64,000 nt of DNA from Hordeum vulgare subsp. vulgare. Taxonomy: Eukaryota; Streptophyta; Magnoliopsida; Poales; Poaceae. The stretch lies in NCBI RefSeq assembly GCF_904849725.1, contig NC_058524.1, positions 349,119,823 to 349,183,822 of the forward strand, written 5' to 3'. Position numbers and translations under genes: made by a program. This document shows, piece by piece, positions 22,387 to 35,200 of the stretch (positions are counted from its first letter, which is position 1; each line of letters opens with the position of its first letter). The notes under the pieces were generated by a model. That model was not told where the DNA came from and ran no database searches. It was given only the letters and a program-made list of their open reading frames with translations.

Positions 22387-23469
22387 TATAATCATTTTGA
22401 TTTATTAAAATAATAAGCTAACTAACTAATGTAGTCAGTCCTATCCTATTTTGTTGAGAAATCAACCCATCCATTGTTTATTCCACCATGATGAGAAATT
22501 GAGCGGGACAAGCAAAGCAAAACAAAGAGGATACGTGAATTGATCAATGGACTGTTATCTTATTTCACTCATGGGGTAGAGAATGTGGGATGAGATGACA
22601 AACTGAAGGTGGTGTTCCATTCTCTGTCTCTACAACAATACAATCTTACATTCAATACATTCATTCATCAGCAAACAAATCCCCACAAAACAAATTTCTT
22701 GCCGGTGCTTGGCACACGATTGGAGGCGTGGGGAGGGGACCACACCAGATGATGAGTTCCTGCCGGAGGAGGGGATACGATGAGGGGAGCAAGGGTTAGG
22801 CGCCTCTATCTGGCCATAAGGAGTCGTCGTTGCCGCGCCATAACCTCGGAGTTCCCCGTGTGAGCCATGGAGGCCCGCCTCCACCTGCAAGTACTTCGCT
22901 CCACCACGCCGTTGCCGTTCTGCATCAAGCAGACGCATCATCCCCAGTCACTGTAGCTAGCGCGTTGATTTGATCCAGAAGCTGTGCTCGAGCGCCGAAA
23001 CGGGGGCAGCAAGCGGGCAGAGGTACGGCCGCGGAGGCGGGTGGGTTGAGATCGACAACAGTGGTGGTTGAGGTCGACCGCGGCGGCGAGTGGTGTGGTA
23101 GCGGCCTGGGCACACGCCAGGGTGGACCAGGGTCGACGCGATGCGCTCGAGCGCCGCAACAGGGCAGTGAGCGGGGAGAGGTACGGCCGCGGAGGCGGGT
23201 GGGTTGAGATCGGCAGCGGTGGCGGTTGAGGTCGGCCGCGGCGGCGAGTGGAGTGGCGGCGGCCTGGGCACAGGTCAAGGTGGCCCAGGATCGACGGGAG
23301 GAGGCGTTGCATACGGGTATAATTTTTGCAGCAAATCGCTTTTTCCTTTTGCGTTGCAGATAAATGATGGAGCGCGGGTTGAATAACAAAAATTACAGGG
23401 GCTTTTTTATAAAAATGTCGCGATGGGTTTTTCGATGGAAGCAATAGCCTCTTTATTATTAGGTATAGA
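22387..23469 (-). mobile_element. Helitron-like insertion splitting the microsatellite
   Basis: On the minus strand the right boundary reads A|TCTATACCTAATAATAAAG, which fits the plant Helitron 5' terminus and the A-T insertion rule. The TTC/TTA tract resumes at 23471. The expected 3' terminus (a hairpin then CTRR) could not be found near 22387, so the left end is only set by where the repeat stops. The GC-rich interior (22700-23300) may hold captured gene pieces but no recognisable protein. Confidence 0.45.
22987..23300. repeat. Tandem duplication, period about 160 bp
   Basis: The block beginning CTCGAGCGCC at 22987 is repeated at 23147 with about a dozen changes. It is GC-rich and lies inside the Helitron-like insertion. 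Confidence 0.8.
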
Positions 23470-23470
23470 T

Positions 23471-23528
23471 TCTTCTTCTTATTCTTATTCTTATTCTTCT
23501 TCTTATTCTTCTTGTTCTTCTTCTTCTA
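23471..23528. repeat. Right remnant of the TTC/TTA microsatellite
   Basis: A short TTC/TTATTC stretch follows the Helitron-like end and continues the tract that stops at 22385. Confidence 0.85.
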
Positions 23529-23689
23529 GTTGGGTTCTACCAGTTGGGTCCCGTGTGGTGGGCCCTCCGAGCCTCCTCATATTTGGGTTGAATATAAGGG
23601 ATGCCGATCTATCCAAACGTTTAGGACCGATATGAAAAAGCCTTTTTGAGTCTAGTTTTTTTATCGATCAATGACCGAACCGTCCGCTC

Positions 23690-23783
23690 ATGTGGAATGT
23701 TTAGGTAGCCAAGTTGTAAATGCTCTAAAAAGTTATGTGGAATGTTTGGTAGCCAGGTTGTAAATGCTCTAAAAAAACAACTT
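23690..23783. repeat. Tandem duplication, period 45 bp
   Basis: The block starting ATGTGGAATGTTT at 23690 recurs at 23735, followed by GTTGTAAATGCTCTAAAAA in both. The surrounding 23529-23816 shows no gene. Confidence 0.75.
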
Positions 23784-23816
23784 CAGTGAACGGTACTATA
23801 GGATTTCTGATTAATA

Positions 23817-23955
23817 CTTTATTTTTAAATATAATTTTTTAGAGATTTCACTAATGAACTACATACTAAATAAAATAAATAAATCTATACTCTAATATAC
23901 TATGTCTAACCCCTAGTAAAACCTCTAAAAAGACTTATATTTAAAAACAGGAAAG
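23817..23955. mobile_element. Stowaway MITE, diverged
   Basis: The 139-bp element has TA on both sides (23815-23816 and 23956-23957). Its terminal inverted repeats are built around TTTTTAAATATAA, and the interior is typical of the AGAGATTTCACTA class of Triticeae Stowaways. Confidence 0.7.
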
Positions 23956-24037
23956 TAATTGATAAATAAGCCCATGCAACTTCAACCGCACACGTTAGCT
24001 CTATAAAATTTCTGATTATTAATAATAAGGGGATTGC

Positions 24038-24500
24038 TAGGCGTCTACCGGTGGATTTGTAGTAATCATCTGTCACCCTTTAAACCATCCGATATACACA
24101 CATGCACCGTCCGATCTGTCTCTGTCCAAACACATAAAATCCTGAAACAACGTTCCAGTTGCAGAAACAAGCACGCTGCTACGCGTCCGCCTGACGAGTT
24201 AAAAAATGACTGACGGGTCTTTTGCAACATAGATTATGTTGCAAAATTTTTTGCAAAAGAGAGCATGTTGCAAAAACGTCCGTAGATTTTTTTGCAATAG
24301 AACTTGTTATAGAATATTTTCTGCAACAAGGATCGTGTTGCATAAACTTTTGCAACAAAAGTCATGTTGCAGAAAACTTTTGCAACATATGCCAGGCTGC
24401 AAAAAACTTTTACAACAAAAGATATTTATTTCAATTTTTTGAAACACAGACCAAGTTAAGGAAACTCCTCGCCGCGCGCGTGCACGCCTGAACGTCAGCC
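24038..24500. repeat. Repeat with palindromic TTTGCAACA/TGTTGCA units
   Basis: From about 24213 to 24430 imperfect units of about 40 bp combine TTTTGCAACA with a following TGTTGCA, giving repeated small palindromes. The flanks look like a degenerate dispersed repeat. I recognise no coding region in 23956-24720. Confidence 0.5.
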
Positions 24501-24720
24501 ATGGTTATGAGCGTGAAGCGAAAAGTATATATAGATACGTGTTGGATGCAGGAGGCGGCGAATGCACTGAGTGTGATCCGTCAGCGAAATTATAGTATTT
24601 TCCTAATAATAATTGATATATATACATCTTCAACAGCACGTGTCACTGCCATGGTCGTTATTGAACAAGTGTCACACCTGTATCACAGTTAAAACTTAAA
24701 CAGGCAACAATAAACTAGTA

Positions 24721-24844
24721 CTTCCTCCGTTCCAAAATTCTTGTCTTAGATTTGTTTAAATATAAATGTATCTAGTCACATTTTAGTATTTTGATATATT
24801 CATTTCAAGACAAACCTAACACAAGAATTTTAGGACGGAGGAAG
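24721..24844. mobile_element. Stowaway MITE (Thalos-like)
   Basis: The 124-bp element begins CTTCCTCCGTTCCAAAATTC, ends in its reverse complement form GGACGGAGGAAG, and is flanked by TA (24719-24720, 24845-24846). It can fold into one long hairpin. Confidence 0.88.
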
Positions 24845-25030
24845 TATTATATTCTGCAGTATAAGATTTATTTATTTATTTATTTGCAAATCTGTAGTAT
24901 AGGATTTATGCCTAGCAAACTTAGTAAACCAGATTCTTCGGAACACAATCAAGAGCTCGTGTGAAAGATATCCCAAGGTAAATGTAAATTGTACTCCCCC
25001 TGTAAAGAAATACAAGATCGTTTATATTTA

Positions 25031-25345
25031 GGCCGTGTTTGTTATGGTTGTAGTTTAATACTCCCTTTGTTCTTAAATATAAGATTTTTTAGAGATTTCA
25101 CTAAAAAATTACATACGAAACAAAATGAGTGAATCAAAATATATCTATGTACATCCGTATCTAATTCATAGTGTAATCTCTAAAAAGTCTTATATTTAGG
25201 AACGGAGTTAGTACAAATGTATTTAACTTCCGGGTGTAATTTATAGACCAAGAGCTATTTACAGCCGGAAATCAAAACAACCACCGAAGACCTGTATATA
25301 TTTTACAAGCGTATTTAGAACAAAAACGAGATTCCAAACACGGCG
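25031..25345. mobile_element. Tourist/Harbinger-like MITE, itself interrupted
   Basis: The terminal inverted repeats are GGCCGTGTTTG and CAAACACGGCG, with the three-base target duplication TTA at 25028-25030 and 25346-25348, as expected for Tourist elements. A Stowaway lies inside. Confidence 0.78.
25061..25211. mobile_element. Innermost Stowaway MITE
   Basis: The 151-bp element begins CTCCCTTTGTTC and ends GGAACGGAGTTAG, flanked by TA (25059-25060, 25212-25213). The interior is AGAGATTTCACTA class. Confidence 0.85.
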
Positions 25346-25614
25346 TTAGTGATCTAAACAACCTTATATTTTTCTACAGAGGTAATAATAAATAAAATCT
25401 AAAAGTACTATTTCAGTTCAAATGAAATTCGCCTACATTGGTGTCATGAAATTGATACACTTTCTAAGAGAAGATGGAGCGCATCAAATACAAATATCAT
25501 TCCTTGATAGCCCTTTCAACTCTGCAAACTGATTGGGGCAGGTAATTTTCGACTTTAACAGAAACGGCCCAAAAAGAAACGTCTCGAATGATATTCAGAT
25601 CAACCAACACTACC

Positions 25615-26289
25615 TTAGGGTTGCCACAAGCCATTGTTGGACATATTACGTTGACCAGACACCTTATCCTTACATGATGGGCAAATGAGGCCGTAATTAC
25701 CAACCTGCTGTCCGTCGACGGGGCCAAAATGGTGGAACTGGCTGTTGCACCATGTACATACTGCTGCGAGCATGCTTCCTCCACTAACCATCCTTGGTAC
25801 CTTGAGATCCCATCCTGACTGGGCCAGAGGGCCACTTCCCGTCTGTGGTACATTCCCCAACACTAAAGTTGGCTCGGATGTCCTACCAAAATTCTGCCTG
25901 GCCATGCTCCCAAACTGAAAGGATCCAGCAGGAGGTCTAGAATTGGGCCCCGCCATGTGCCAATACTGAGAGGATTCAGCAGGATGTTTAGAACTAGGTC
26001 CGTCCAGGTGCCTAAACTGAGAGGATTCAGCAGCAGGCATAGAAGGTCCAGCCATGCGCCCAAACTGACATGATCCAGTCCGCAGATAATTAGAACTGGC
26101 CACACTCACTAACTGAGAGGATCTAGAAGGAGAAGAATTAGGTCGGACCATGCTCTCAAACTGTGAGGATCCAGTGGGTAGATTATTATTTCTGGCCAAG
26201 CCCACAAGCTCAGGGGATCCAAATACAGCCCATCCATAACCAGGAAATGCGTGCTGCTTCTGACCACCAAATCCAAGTTGCAACGCACA
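25615..26289 (-). CDS. MBD gene exon 4 (last coding exon)
   Basis: The acceptor AAAACAG ends at 26290; 224 codons then TAA at 25615-25617. It carries the degenerate SSQF repeats and the CX2C-X21-CX2C zinc ribbon near the C-terminus. The 3' UTR would lie below 25615, where the MITE cluster begins about 230 bases downstream. Confidence 0.87.
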   Translation of the reverse strand, partial: CALQLGFGGQKQHAFPGYGWAVFGSPELVGLARNNNLPTGSSQFESMVRPNSSPSRSSQLVSVASSNYLRTGSCQFGRMAGPSMPAAESSQFRHLDGPSSKHPAESSQYWHMAGPNSRPPAGSFQFGSMARQNFGRTSEPTLVLGNVPQTGSGPLAQSGWDLKVPRMVSGGSMLAAVCTWCNSQFHHFGPVDGQQVGNYGLICPSCKDKVSGQRNMSNNGLWQP

Positions 26290-29200
26290 CTGTTTTCATT
26301 ATTACCAAAAAAAAATCAATTATCACATGAGTATTCAGCATGAAAGATCATTGCCCCAACAAACTCCAGCACAACAAAATTTGTAACACAGAAACAGTGC
26401 AACCTAGATAACAAAAAGGCATTTCATATTGAGCAACAGTTATGAAAACCAGAACAAAAAAAAACACCAAAAGTAGAAGTGTAAAAACATGCATGGGCTT
26501 TTCGTTTGCTCCGGCAAAAAACTAATACGGAGTGGTATGTATGTAGTTGAAACATGCATATTGTCCTCTATGTTATAATCACTGTTGGGTAAATCATTAA
26601 CTGGTAGCTGCTCGGTTGGCTGGTGAGTAGGGGATTAATAGGCTTATCGCCTAGTTAATCAATTAATCGAACGATTTATCAGTTTATCGGCTACTCGGTG
26701 ACCCTACAAGGTAGGGATTAATCGGCAAGTTAACTATTTAATCAGATGAATTCTTGAACAGGGATTATATAAGAATTTCATGAGTGCACATTTCATATTT
26801 AATAATAAAACCATCAAAAACTTAGAATCATACACTGGTTGTGCTTGAGTATTAGTTTATTTACGTTTTATTTGTATAGAAATGTGTTGTGTAAACAATA
26901 ATATACTACCTCTGTACCATAATATATGACATTTTAGCAGCTATGAGCTGCTAAAACGTCATATATTATGGTACGGAGGGAGTAATAACTAAAAAATGCA
27001 ACGAGTGATTCCTGATTCAACTACATGTCATACGACATATCACCAATTAATATTTGATATCCGATATTAAAAAAACAAATTAGAATATCAAAGAGGCATT
27101 GTATATTAATGTATTATTAGCACGAAAAAATAGTGGTATTTATTATTCTGCATAGAGAGTAATTGCTTCACGAAATTCCCCATCCCAAAAAGTGAAATTT
27201 ATAGACGTTTGAATTGGCTGGTGTAGTTTTACACCCTACATAAACTTGTAAAAGTTGTGTGTTTGATTCCTTTAGCACAGTATTTAATAATCTAACCATT
27301 CCCATGGATTGAAATTCAATACTCCCTCCATGCCATATTAGTTGTCACTGAAATTGATGTATCTAGACGTATTTCAGTGCTAGATACATCTCTTTGACCG
27401 ACAACTAATATGGGACGGAGGGAAAACCCTTTAATTAATGCCAGGCTCGAAACAAGCTTAGCTAGATTTAATCCTGTAATATAAATGTGGTGTACTCTTA
27501 TCTAATTTGTCGAGATGGACCTAATCGGACCTTACATTTGGTTTTGAAAGAGTTATGAAAGCCTGCAAAATCATGTGAATTTTACCTGATCCAGGGTTGT
27601 GCTGAAAGGTAAGCAAAAAAAAAATCTTCATTCAACCATGCAGAACTGAACTCATACCAAGGAGTTATGAAAGGGAACAAAGCAATTACTTATTTAAGTA
27701 GGGATCAAATCAATAAAGATTCATTATTTTATGATTAATACACGCCAAAAAAATCAAACCATTGATATTGTGCAAGAGTTATGGAAGCCTACAAAATCAT
27801 GTCAATTTTACCTGATCCTGGGTTGTGCTGCTCCTTGGGACATCACCAACAGAATGAACCAAAGTGGACATGCCATCAAAATTGCTCTGCATAGGTATTA
27901 GATCGTTGATATTAGCTGCAGCAAGCGGGGTGTAATTAGGAGCACTACCATTGTAATGATTTTGCATATCGTTACTTTGCTTTCCCAACACGGCATGGAC
28001 AGAACCCATTGGTTCATTATTATTCATGGGCCTATTTACAGAAGGACCCTCCACGTTGGCATCATTTCTATAAACAAAACCATTCATGCAGTTGACATCA
28101 ATTCCCTTGGTTAAGTTACTAGCTGTCAAAGTGCTTGAGTCCAGTAGTGCACAGCTGCTTGGAATGTTGGGTTTTGGATGTCTCAAGTTACTACTACACT
28201 GGCCAAGACTCCTTTCAGTGATACTATAGACATCATTATTATAATCTTCAAGAGCTTCACTACTTGTTCTGTTCTGTGTGGTATTCATTTGTTCCTTGGT
28301 ATTGTATGCACGCTCTTTGTCACTGTTCTTTGCATGTGTTGAACAGGAAGCAAAAGAATCCACATTAATTGCAACATGAGAGATGGGGCATGTGTTCAAA
28401 CTAGACTGGTACACCATGGTATTGTTCTTGTTGCCAAAAATGTTAGCTGCAGCATCATTACCATAACTAGCACCGATGCATCTGGCAGCATTAGAGGATC
28501 CATTAGATCCACCAAGGGAACCAGATACTTTATTATTTGAGCCAGAACAGGATGATGTAGTAGATGCACCATCATTATTATTAGAACTGCCAATGAAGCA
28601 TTTTCCAGCAATGGATGATTGATTAGCCTCGTCAAGGGCACTAGAGGTTTGATTGTTTGCACTAGCAATCGGGAAAGATATTGTGTCCAGGCATGAATTA
28701 AGGTTGACATCTCTTGCTTTCACAGTGTTATTGACCTCGCCGTGCTTTGAAACAGAAAAGCCACGATCAACAATCTGGTCCTCATAATGTTTAGCACTTG
28801 AGAAGCTAGAAGGTCTGAAGTCATGGCCACTTCCCGTGTGATCACTAAAATCAGCAACTTCAGCAAAGCCGTTAAGCCTGCCATTTGGTTCATCATTGGA
28901 TTCAGGAGCTACTTTCTGTTTTGGAACAGTTAAATTGGCATAATCCATCATATTGTTTCTGTATCTGCATGCACTTCGAGCATTTGTAACGGGAGGAACC
29001 TCTACCTGTCTACACCAAGCTTCACTGCGCCTACTGAAACTACCCGAACAATTTGTGCTAAAAAGTTCTATAACTTTTGAGCTATCACCCCCTTGTTCTT
29101 TTGAATAACTCCGATGCTGAGAACATGGTTCGCCTGCAGTCTTGCCCTTCTGTTCAGTTGGTTCAGTAAGCTCCTGAGGGGTAAATTGTAACTCTCCCAA

Positions 29201-32200
29201 GAAGTTGTTAACTGTCTTTCCTGATGAGATCTTATCTAAGAAAGCTTCAGGAGTAAGCCCCTCAAACCTTGCATGGGCTCCAACATGGCCAAAGTACCGT
29301 GATTGCTCCTGAAAGGTCTTGTGACATACAGGGCATTCTAATTTCCCATCGTTACCAACTTTTGATTCACAAAATTTGCTACTCTTTCTGCGCTTCTTAG
29401 CTTTCTTTTCATGAAATAACAGCTGGTGTTGCACATAGGCACTTTGATTCTGCAAAGTTAAATTGCAATTCTGGCACTTATAAGTATTTGCTGGATTTGT
29501 ATTTCCTTCTACCGTATCCTTTGAATTGCAGGAATGGCTGGAAAAGGTGACAGAAGTAACTGGCAATACATTTAGGTTATCCACACTTGAACCAATTTGA
29601 TGTTGAAACCCTACAGCCTGTGAAATACATAAATTAAACAAGGAAAATGAAGTACAAAATAAAATGGCATACGCTACAAACTTACGTCATCTTCACCATA
29701 GTCATCACTCAAGGCATGTTGTCTGGTGCTGTTATTCTGAATAGAAACCGTTACGGCCGCCGGATACCCAAGAAGTGACATAAGATGCACAGAAACTTCT
29801 TCACAAGTACGAAATTGATGTCCTCTTGGGCTGGAATGTATGATTTATAGTCTTAGCTACACTTGATAATAAATATATAAGAAAGAATACGTGCAAAGCA
29901 CAATTTTCCTGGTGAGGCGGTAATGGCAAAAGAATTAACAATACATGGTAGATAAAGCAAAGCATATTGCTGAAATTCTAGTGGACAGGCCCAGACCAGC
30001 GGCTAGAGGACAACACCGCAGAGCCAGCTGGCGATTCACAATTGGAGGAGCACCTGCACGAGCCCTCTGAGCACCTGAGTCCAGCGTCTCCTAGTGGGCA
30101 GCTGGTCACGCACGCCGGGGCCACCTTGACCACGCCCAACCCATGCTTGTCTGGGGATCCGGAGGCCTCAATGGACCCCTCCTCGTCCACTATCCGCATG
30201 GTGCCAGACTCGCAGTCCATAAGAAGCGAGGAATCGGCCGATGACGATCCGCTGTCGGGGATAGCTGTTGGCCCGCGCACGTCAGCGCCTAGCATGCCCT
30301 TGGGCGGGCTCACGAGCGGGCCAGCAACCACACACGTCAGCGTCTGGCATGCCATTGGATGGGCCCGCGACCGGGTCGGCAACCACACGCACCTCGTTAC
30401 GTGTTGGGGAACTGCCCACAACAACGCCCGCGCTCCGGAGGAGAATGCCACTCCAGAGTTGGGCCAACCACTCGGTCTTGCAGCCCATGTTGCCGCCACC
30501 ACCAGCAATGACGCCACGCAGGCCAGCGACCCAACGCATGCAATGGGTGACCCTATGCCTACCACAACTACGCTGCGATAGGCTGCTCAGTGTTTCGCGT
30601 CGCCACCAATCACCCTGAGCCGCTCCCGGACGAGAGGTGCTACCTGGACACTTGGCGAGTTCCTCACTGCTGCCACCAAAAACCTGAGCTCGATCCTCCC
30701 TGCGCCCGCGAAGCGACAACGCCGGCAGCCTCTCACCTTCTCTCCGCGCCGAGGCCGCTCTGCATCGTCCGCCTCTTGCAGGGCCACTGCACCTCCAACT
30801 CTTGGGATCCTCGGACTCAACCAAAAGATAATTGCCGCATAGATGAAGGAGTGTGACGATGGTTTTGCAGCTCCAATCCTGATGGTCGTGCTATCCGCCA
30901 TCACGGCCATGGTCGACCGTGAGCTGCCTATCCCAGAGGCGTCGCCAGCCATGGCGCCCATGGCCATGGTCTAGCGATGTGCCTAGCCATCGCAGCCGAT
31001 CCCGTTTCCATGGATCACGACCTCAAAATTGTGATTTGGAACGTGCGCGGCGCACCGCCACCGCTCGCTGATCATCACTAGCGGCACCTCCATTGTATGT
31101 TTGCAAGAGACTAAGATGACTTTGATCTGCCCGTCGGTTGTCCTTGAGGCGCTTGGCTTCGAGTTTGACGAGTATGTGTACCTGCCAGCGGTTGACACCC
31201 GCGGCAGTATCCTGCTGGCATGGAAAAGTCGGGATGTGACCATCACAAACACGTTGTCTGCCCAGGTCGCCGCCCCCTCGAGACTGCACGCGCCTTGGTG
31301 GATGTCCATTGTCTATGGACCACAGTCCGACACCGAGAAGATCAGTCCGACACCGAGAAGATCGGGTTCCTACGAGAAATCTACGACCTGCGCACCACCT
31401 GCCCGGGCCTGTCGATACTTTGCATCAACTTCAATCTGATCTATCTCGTTGAGGACAAAATTAACAACAACCTGGACAGGCACATGATGGGGCGGTTTAC
31501 ACGCTTGCTCAAGGACCTTGAGCTTAAAAGGTCTACCGCAAAGGGCACAGTTACACATGGTCCAACAAGCTCGCCTCTACAACTCTGGTCCACCTCGACA
31601 AGGATCTATGTGCGACGAACCGGGAGGAGTGTCAAGGCCACTGTCACCTGCGGTGCCTCACCTTGATGGTTTCCGATCATAGCCCACTGCTCCTGGACTG
31701 CTCCCCGCTGATGGATAAGTCTCTGTACTAGGGTCTTTGTGGGGCTGCAGCACATGGTCCTTTGTGGGGCTGCAACACATGGTCCTTGTGGCTGTTAGGA
31801 TAGAATCCTTGACCACCAAGGACTGGCAGTTAGGATAGCATCTTAGACTAGCATCTTAGCAGCATCTTAGACTAACACCTTAGACTAGCATCTTAGCATA
31901 TGCTTGGCTGGCTAGCAGCCTATAAATATGTATCCCCAACCCCTCAGGTTGGTATGGAATTGTGTGAGAAATAAACCAACGAAAATTGTCCCAACTCTCC
32001 TAGTGTCATCTACAACTATCAATGCTCAGGCTGAAAGGTCTAACAAGGTCTAACAAGTGGTAGCAGGGCCTCGTTGTATTGTACCCTGAGCATTTCCTGC
32101 TCACCTCTCTCACCGGGAGCTGAGCAGCCCAAGCCGGTAGCAGCAGTTGCTCCGACTGCCCCTGGTTACCTCCCTCCCTCCAAACTGTCGAGCAGCAGCT

Positions 32201-35200
32201 CGTCATAAGCAGCCTCTTCTTCACGCAACAGCCCCCCTGCAGCAAGCCATGTCTGCAGGTCGCTCTCAGCACACGGCTACCTCGAGCACGCGGCGCCGGC
32301 AGGAGGCCGAGCGCGCCGTGGCAGAGGAGCGTGAGCGAGCGGCTACAGCAGCCGCTGCTGCAAGGGCGTCGAGGCTGGCTGCGGCGGAGCTGGCAGCAGC
32401 CAAAGCGAAGGTAGAAGCAGCCAGGGCAGAGGTAGCAACAGCAGCAGCGGAGGCAACACTTGAGGTTACGGCGGATGCCAAGGCACTCCGCGGCGGCTCC
32501 AAAAGCTCCAACGGCTCCGCGCCTGCGGACAACGACGCCGACGCAGACCGCGCCAATGTGGCGCGAGAGCGGACGACAGAGCGGGCAGCCAAGCACGCCT
32601 GCGCACATCGTGATGGCGCTCCAGGTGGAGGTGCGCACAGCGACGGTGGCTGCGACGACCAGGACCGCGGCCTCTATGAAGTCCGGACTGTGATCAGGGA
32701 TATTGGTCCCGGTGTTGGGTGGCCTACCCTCACCAAAACCAACTATGTCGAGTGGGCCGCGATCATGAAGATCAGGCTCCACGTCCGGCACATGTGGGAG
32801 GCGGTCCAGGACAGCAACATCGACCACCAAGAGGATCGACGGGCGCTGGACGCCCTCATCGCCGCAGTCCCGCCCGAGATGCAGTTCTCGCTTTCAAACA
32901 AGCGGACTGACAAGGAGGCTTGGGACGCCATCGCCGCGGCACGCATCGGCAGCAACCGTGCTCACAAGTCCACACTGCAGGCACTTTGTAAGGAGTGGGA
33001 GAGCCTGGCCTTCAAGCCAGGTGAGGACGTTGATGACTTTGCTCTCCGTCTCAACACTCTGCTGCAGAAATTGGTGAAGTTCGGCGATGCCACCTACACC
33101 GAGGAGAGAGTTGTCGACAAGCTTTTTCGGTGCATCCCCGAGAGAAGTACAAGCAGATGGCTCGCTTGATCGAGTCTTTCCTGGACTTCTCCACGATGAC
33201 GATCGAGGAGGCGATAGGCCGCCTCAAGGTCGTTGACACCGACGAGCCACAACCTCTCTCGGGGCCCATCACCACCGGCGGGAAGCTGCTCCTATCTCGG
33301 GAGCAGTGGGATGCCTGCCTCGGTGACAGGAAGAAGGGGGAGCCTTCTTCCAGGACAGGCGGCCGCAGGCGCAGCAAGCAGCGCAAGGCGCGAAGAGGCC
33401 CCCCGGGCAAGGCACAAGGACGTGCCGAAGGTGACGCCCGCGGAGGCGCCAAGGACGGCGCCGCTGGCAAACCCAAGCCGGCACAGGACAACGGTTGCCA
33501 CAACTCTGACCGGCTTGGGCCATTGGCGCCAAGGAGACGGCTTTGTTCATGGCGCATCCAAGCATCGAGCTACCTTCAGCGACACCAGCCGCAAAGGCTC
33601 TCCTCTACCTCGACGAGCCAAAAGCGCACGCTCTTCTCGGCGATGGCTCCAGGAAGAACACGACTGCGGGGTGGTGCCTCAATACCGGCGCCACCCACCA
33701 CATGACCGGTCGAAGGGAATTCTTCGCCGAGCTTGACTCCGACTCGCGAGGCTCCGTCAAGTTTGGGGATGCCTCTGCCGTGGAAATTAAGGGCGTCGGC
33801 TCCGTCATCTTCACCACCAAGACGGGAGAGCACCGGCTGCTCACCAGTGTCTACTACATCCCCGCACTAAGGAACTCCATCATCAGCTTGGGACAGCTGG
33901 ATGAGAACGGCTCACATGTGCTGATTGAGCATGGGGTCCTACGCATCTGGGATCGCCAGCGTCACTTTCTCGCCAAGGTACCCAGAGGTGAAAATCGACT
34001 CTACGTCCTTGATGTGCAGGTGGCACAACCGGTTTGTCTCGCTGTCCGTCGGGACGACGAGGCGTGGCAATGGCATGAGCGCTTTGGGCCCTTCATTTCG
34101 AGGCCCTGAAGCGTCTAAGTGCCAAGGAGATGGTGCGAGGCCTGCCATGCCTCGACCATGTGGAGCAGTTCTGCGACATCTGCGTTTTGACGAAGCAGAG
34201 ACGACTCCCCTTTCCCCAGCAAGCGAGTTTCCAGGCCAAGGAGAGGCTGGAGCTCGTGCACGGAGATCTGTGCGGCCCGGTGACACCAGCCACACCAGGA
34301 GGTCGACGCTACCTCCTGCTGCTCGCCGACGACCTCTCTCGCTACATGTGGGTGATGGTCCTTGGCAGCAAGGGAGAGGCGGCGGACGCCATCAGGCGCA
34401 CGCAGGTTGCTACGGAGGCGGAGAGCGGCCGCAAACTGCGCGTGCTGCGCACCGACAACAACGGCGAATTCATGGCGGCTGAATTTGCGTCGTACTGTGT
34501 GCTGATGAGGGCATCCAGCGCCACTACTCCGCGCCGTACAGCCCGCAGCAGAACGGCGTCGTCGAGCGGCGCAACCAGACAGTTGTGGGGATGGCTCGGT
34601 CTCTCCTCAAGCAGAGAGGGATGACGGCTGTTTTCTGGGGAGAGGCGGCGCTGACGGCCGTCTACATCATCAACCGCTCGCCTACTAAGGCACTCGACGG
34701 CAGGACGCCGTACAAGGCCTGGCATGGGCGGAAGTCGGCGGTCTCCCACTTGCGGGTCTTCGGCTGCCTTGCGTTCGCCAAGGAGCTCGGCCACATCGGC
34801 AAGCTCGACGACAAGTGTACTCCGGGAGTTTTCATCGGCTACGCAGAGGGCTCAAAGTCCTACCGCATCCTCGACCCAAAGACACAGCGTGTGCGCACAG
34901 CGCGAGACGTCGTGCTCAACGAAGGGCGAGGGTGGAAATCGGACAAGGCGGTGGACGACAACTCAACGCCGACGTATGACGACTTCATTGTCGAGTACGA
35001 CCACTTCAAGAAAGCCGGTGGAGCAAGCAGCTCTACTTAAGAGCACGTCTACCCCAGCCCCCAAAACTCCATCAACCCCGGGGTGCCTGATACACCGATG
35101 GCACCACAACCGGCGACGCCACATACTCCGGCAGTCACCCCTCCGGGCTCGTCTTCATCAGCACCAACTCACGCCGAGCACAGCCCGGTGAAATTCGCTT

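Larger units (their letters stand above)
24994..25382. mobile_element. Outer Stowaway MITE, split by another MITE
   Basis: The left part CTCCCCCTGTAAAGAAATAC and the right part ending TTTTTCTACAGAGG are inverted counterparts, flanked by TA at 24992-24993 and 25383-25384. The middle is occupied by a Tourist-like MITE. Joined, the original element would be only about 71 bp. Confidence 0.75.
26290..27811 (-). other. MBD gene intron 3
   Basis: The 1.5-kb intron contains two Stowaway MITEs, AT-rich sequence, and near its 5' end a duplicated exon 3 donor. No other gene is visible. Confidence 0.8.

Noticed and set aside
21352..22395. Open frames of 220-340 codons on both strands rich in Ser/Tyr, Phe/Leu or Arg/Ile
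   Set aside because: They follow only from the TTC/TTA triplet repeat, which is open in several frames at once.
22630..23444. Pro/Arg-rich frames in the Helitron-like insert
   Set aside because: Several overlapping frames in a GC-rich duplicated block, no domain recognised.
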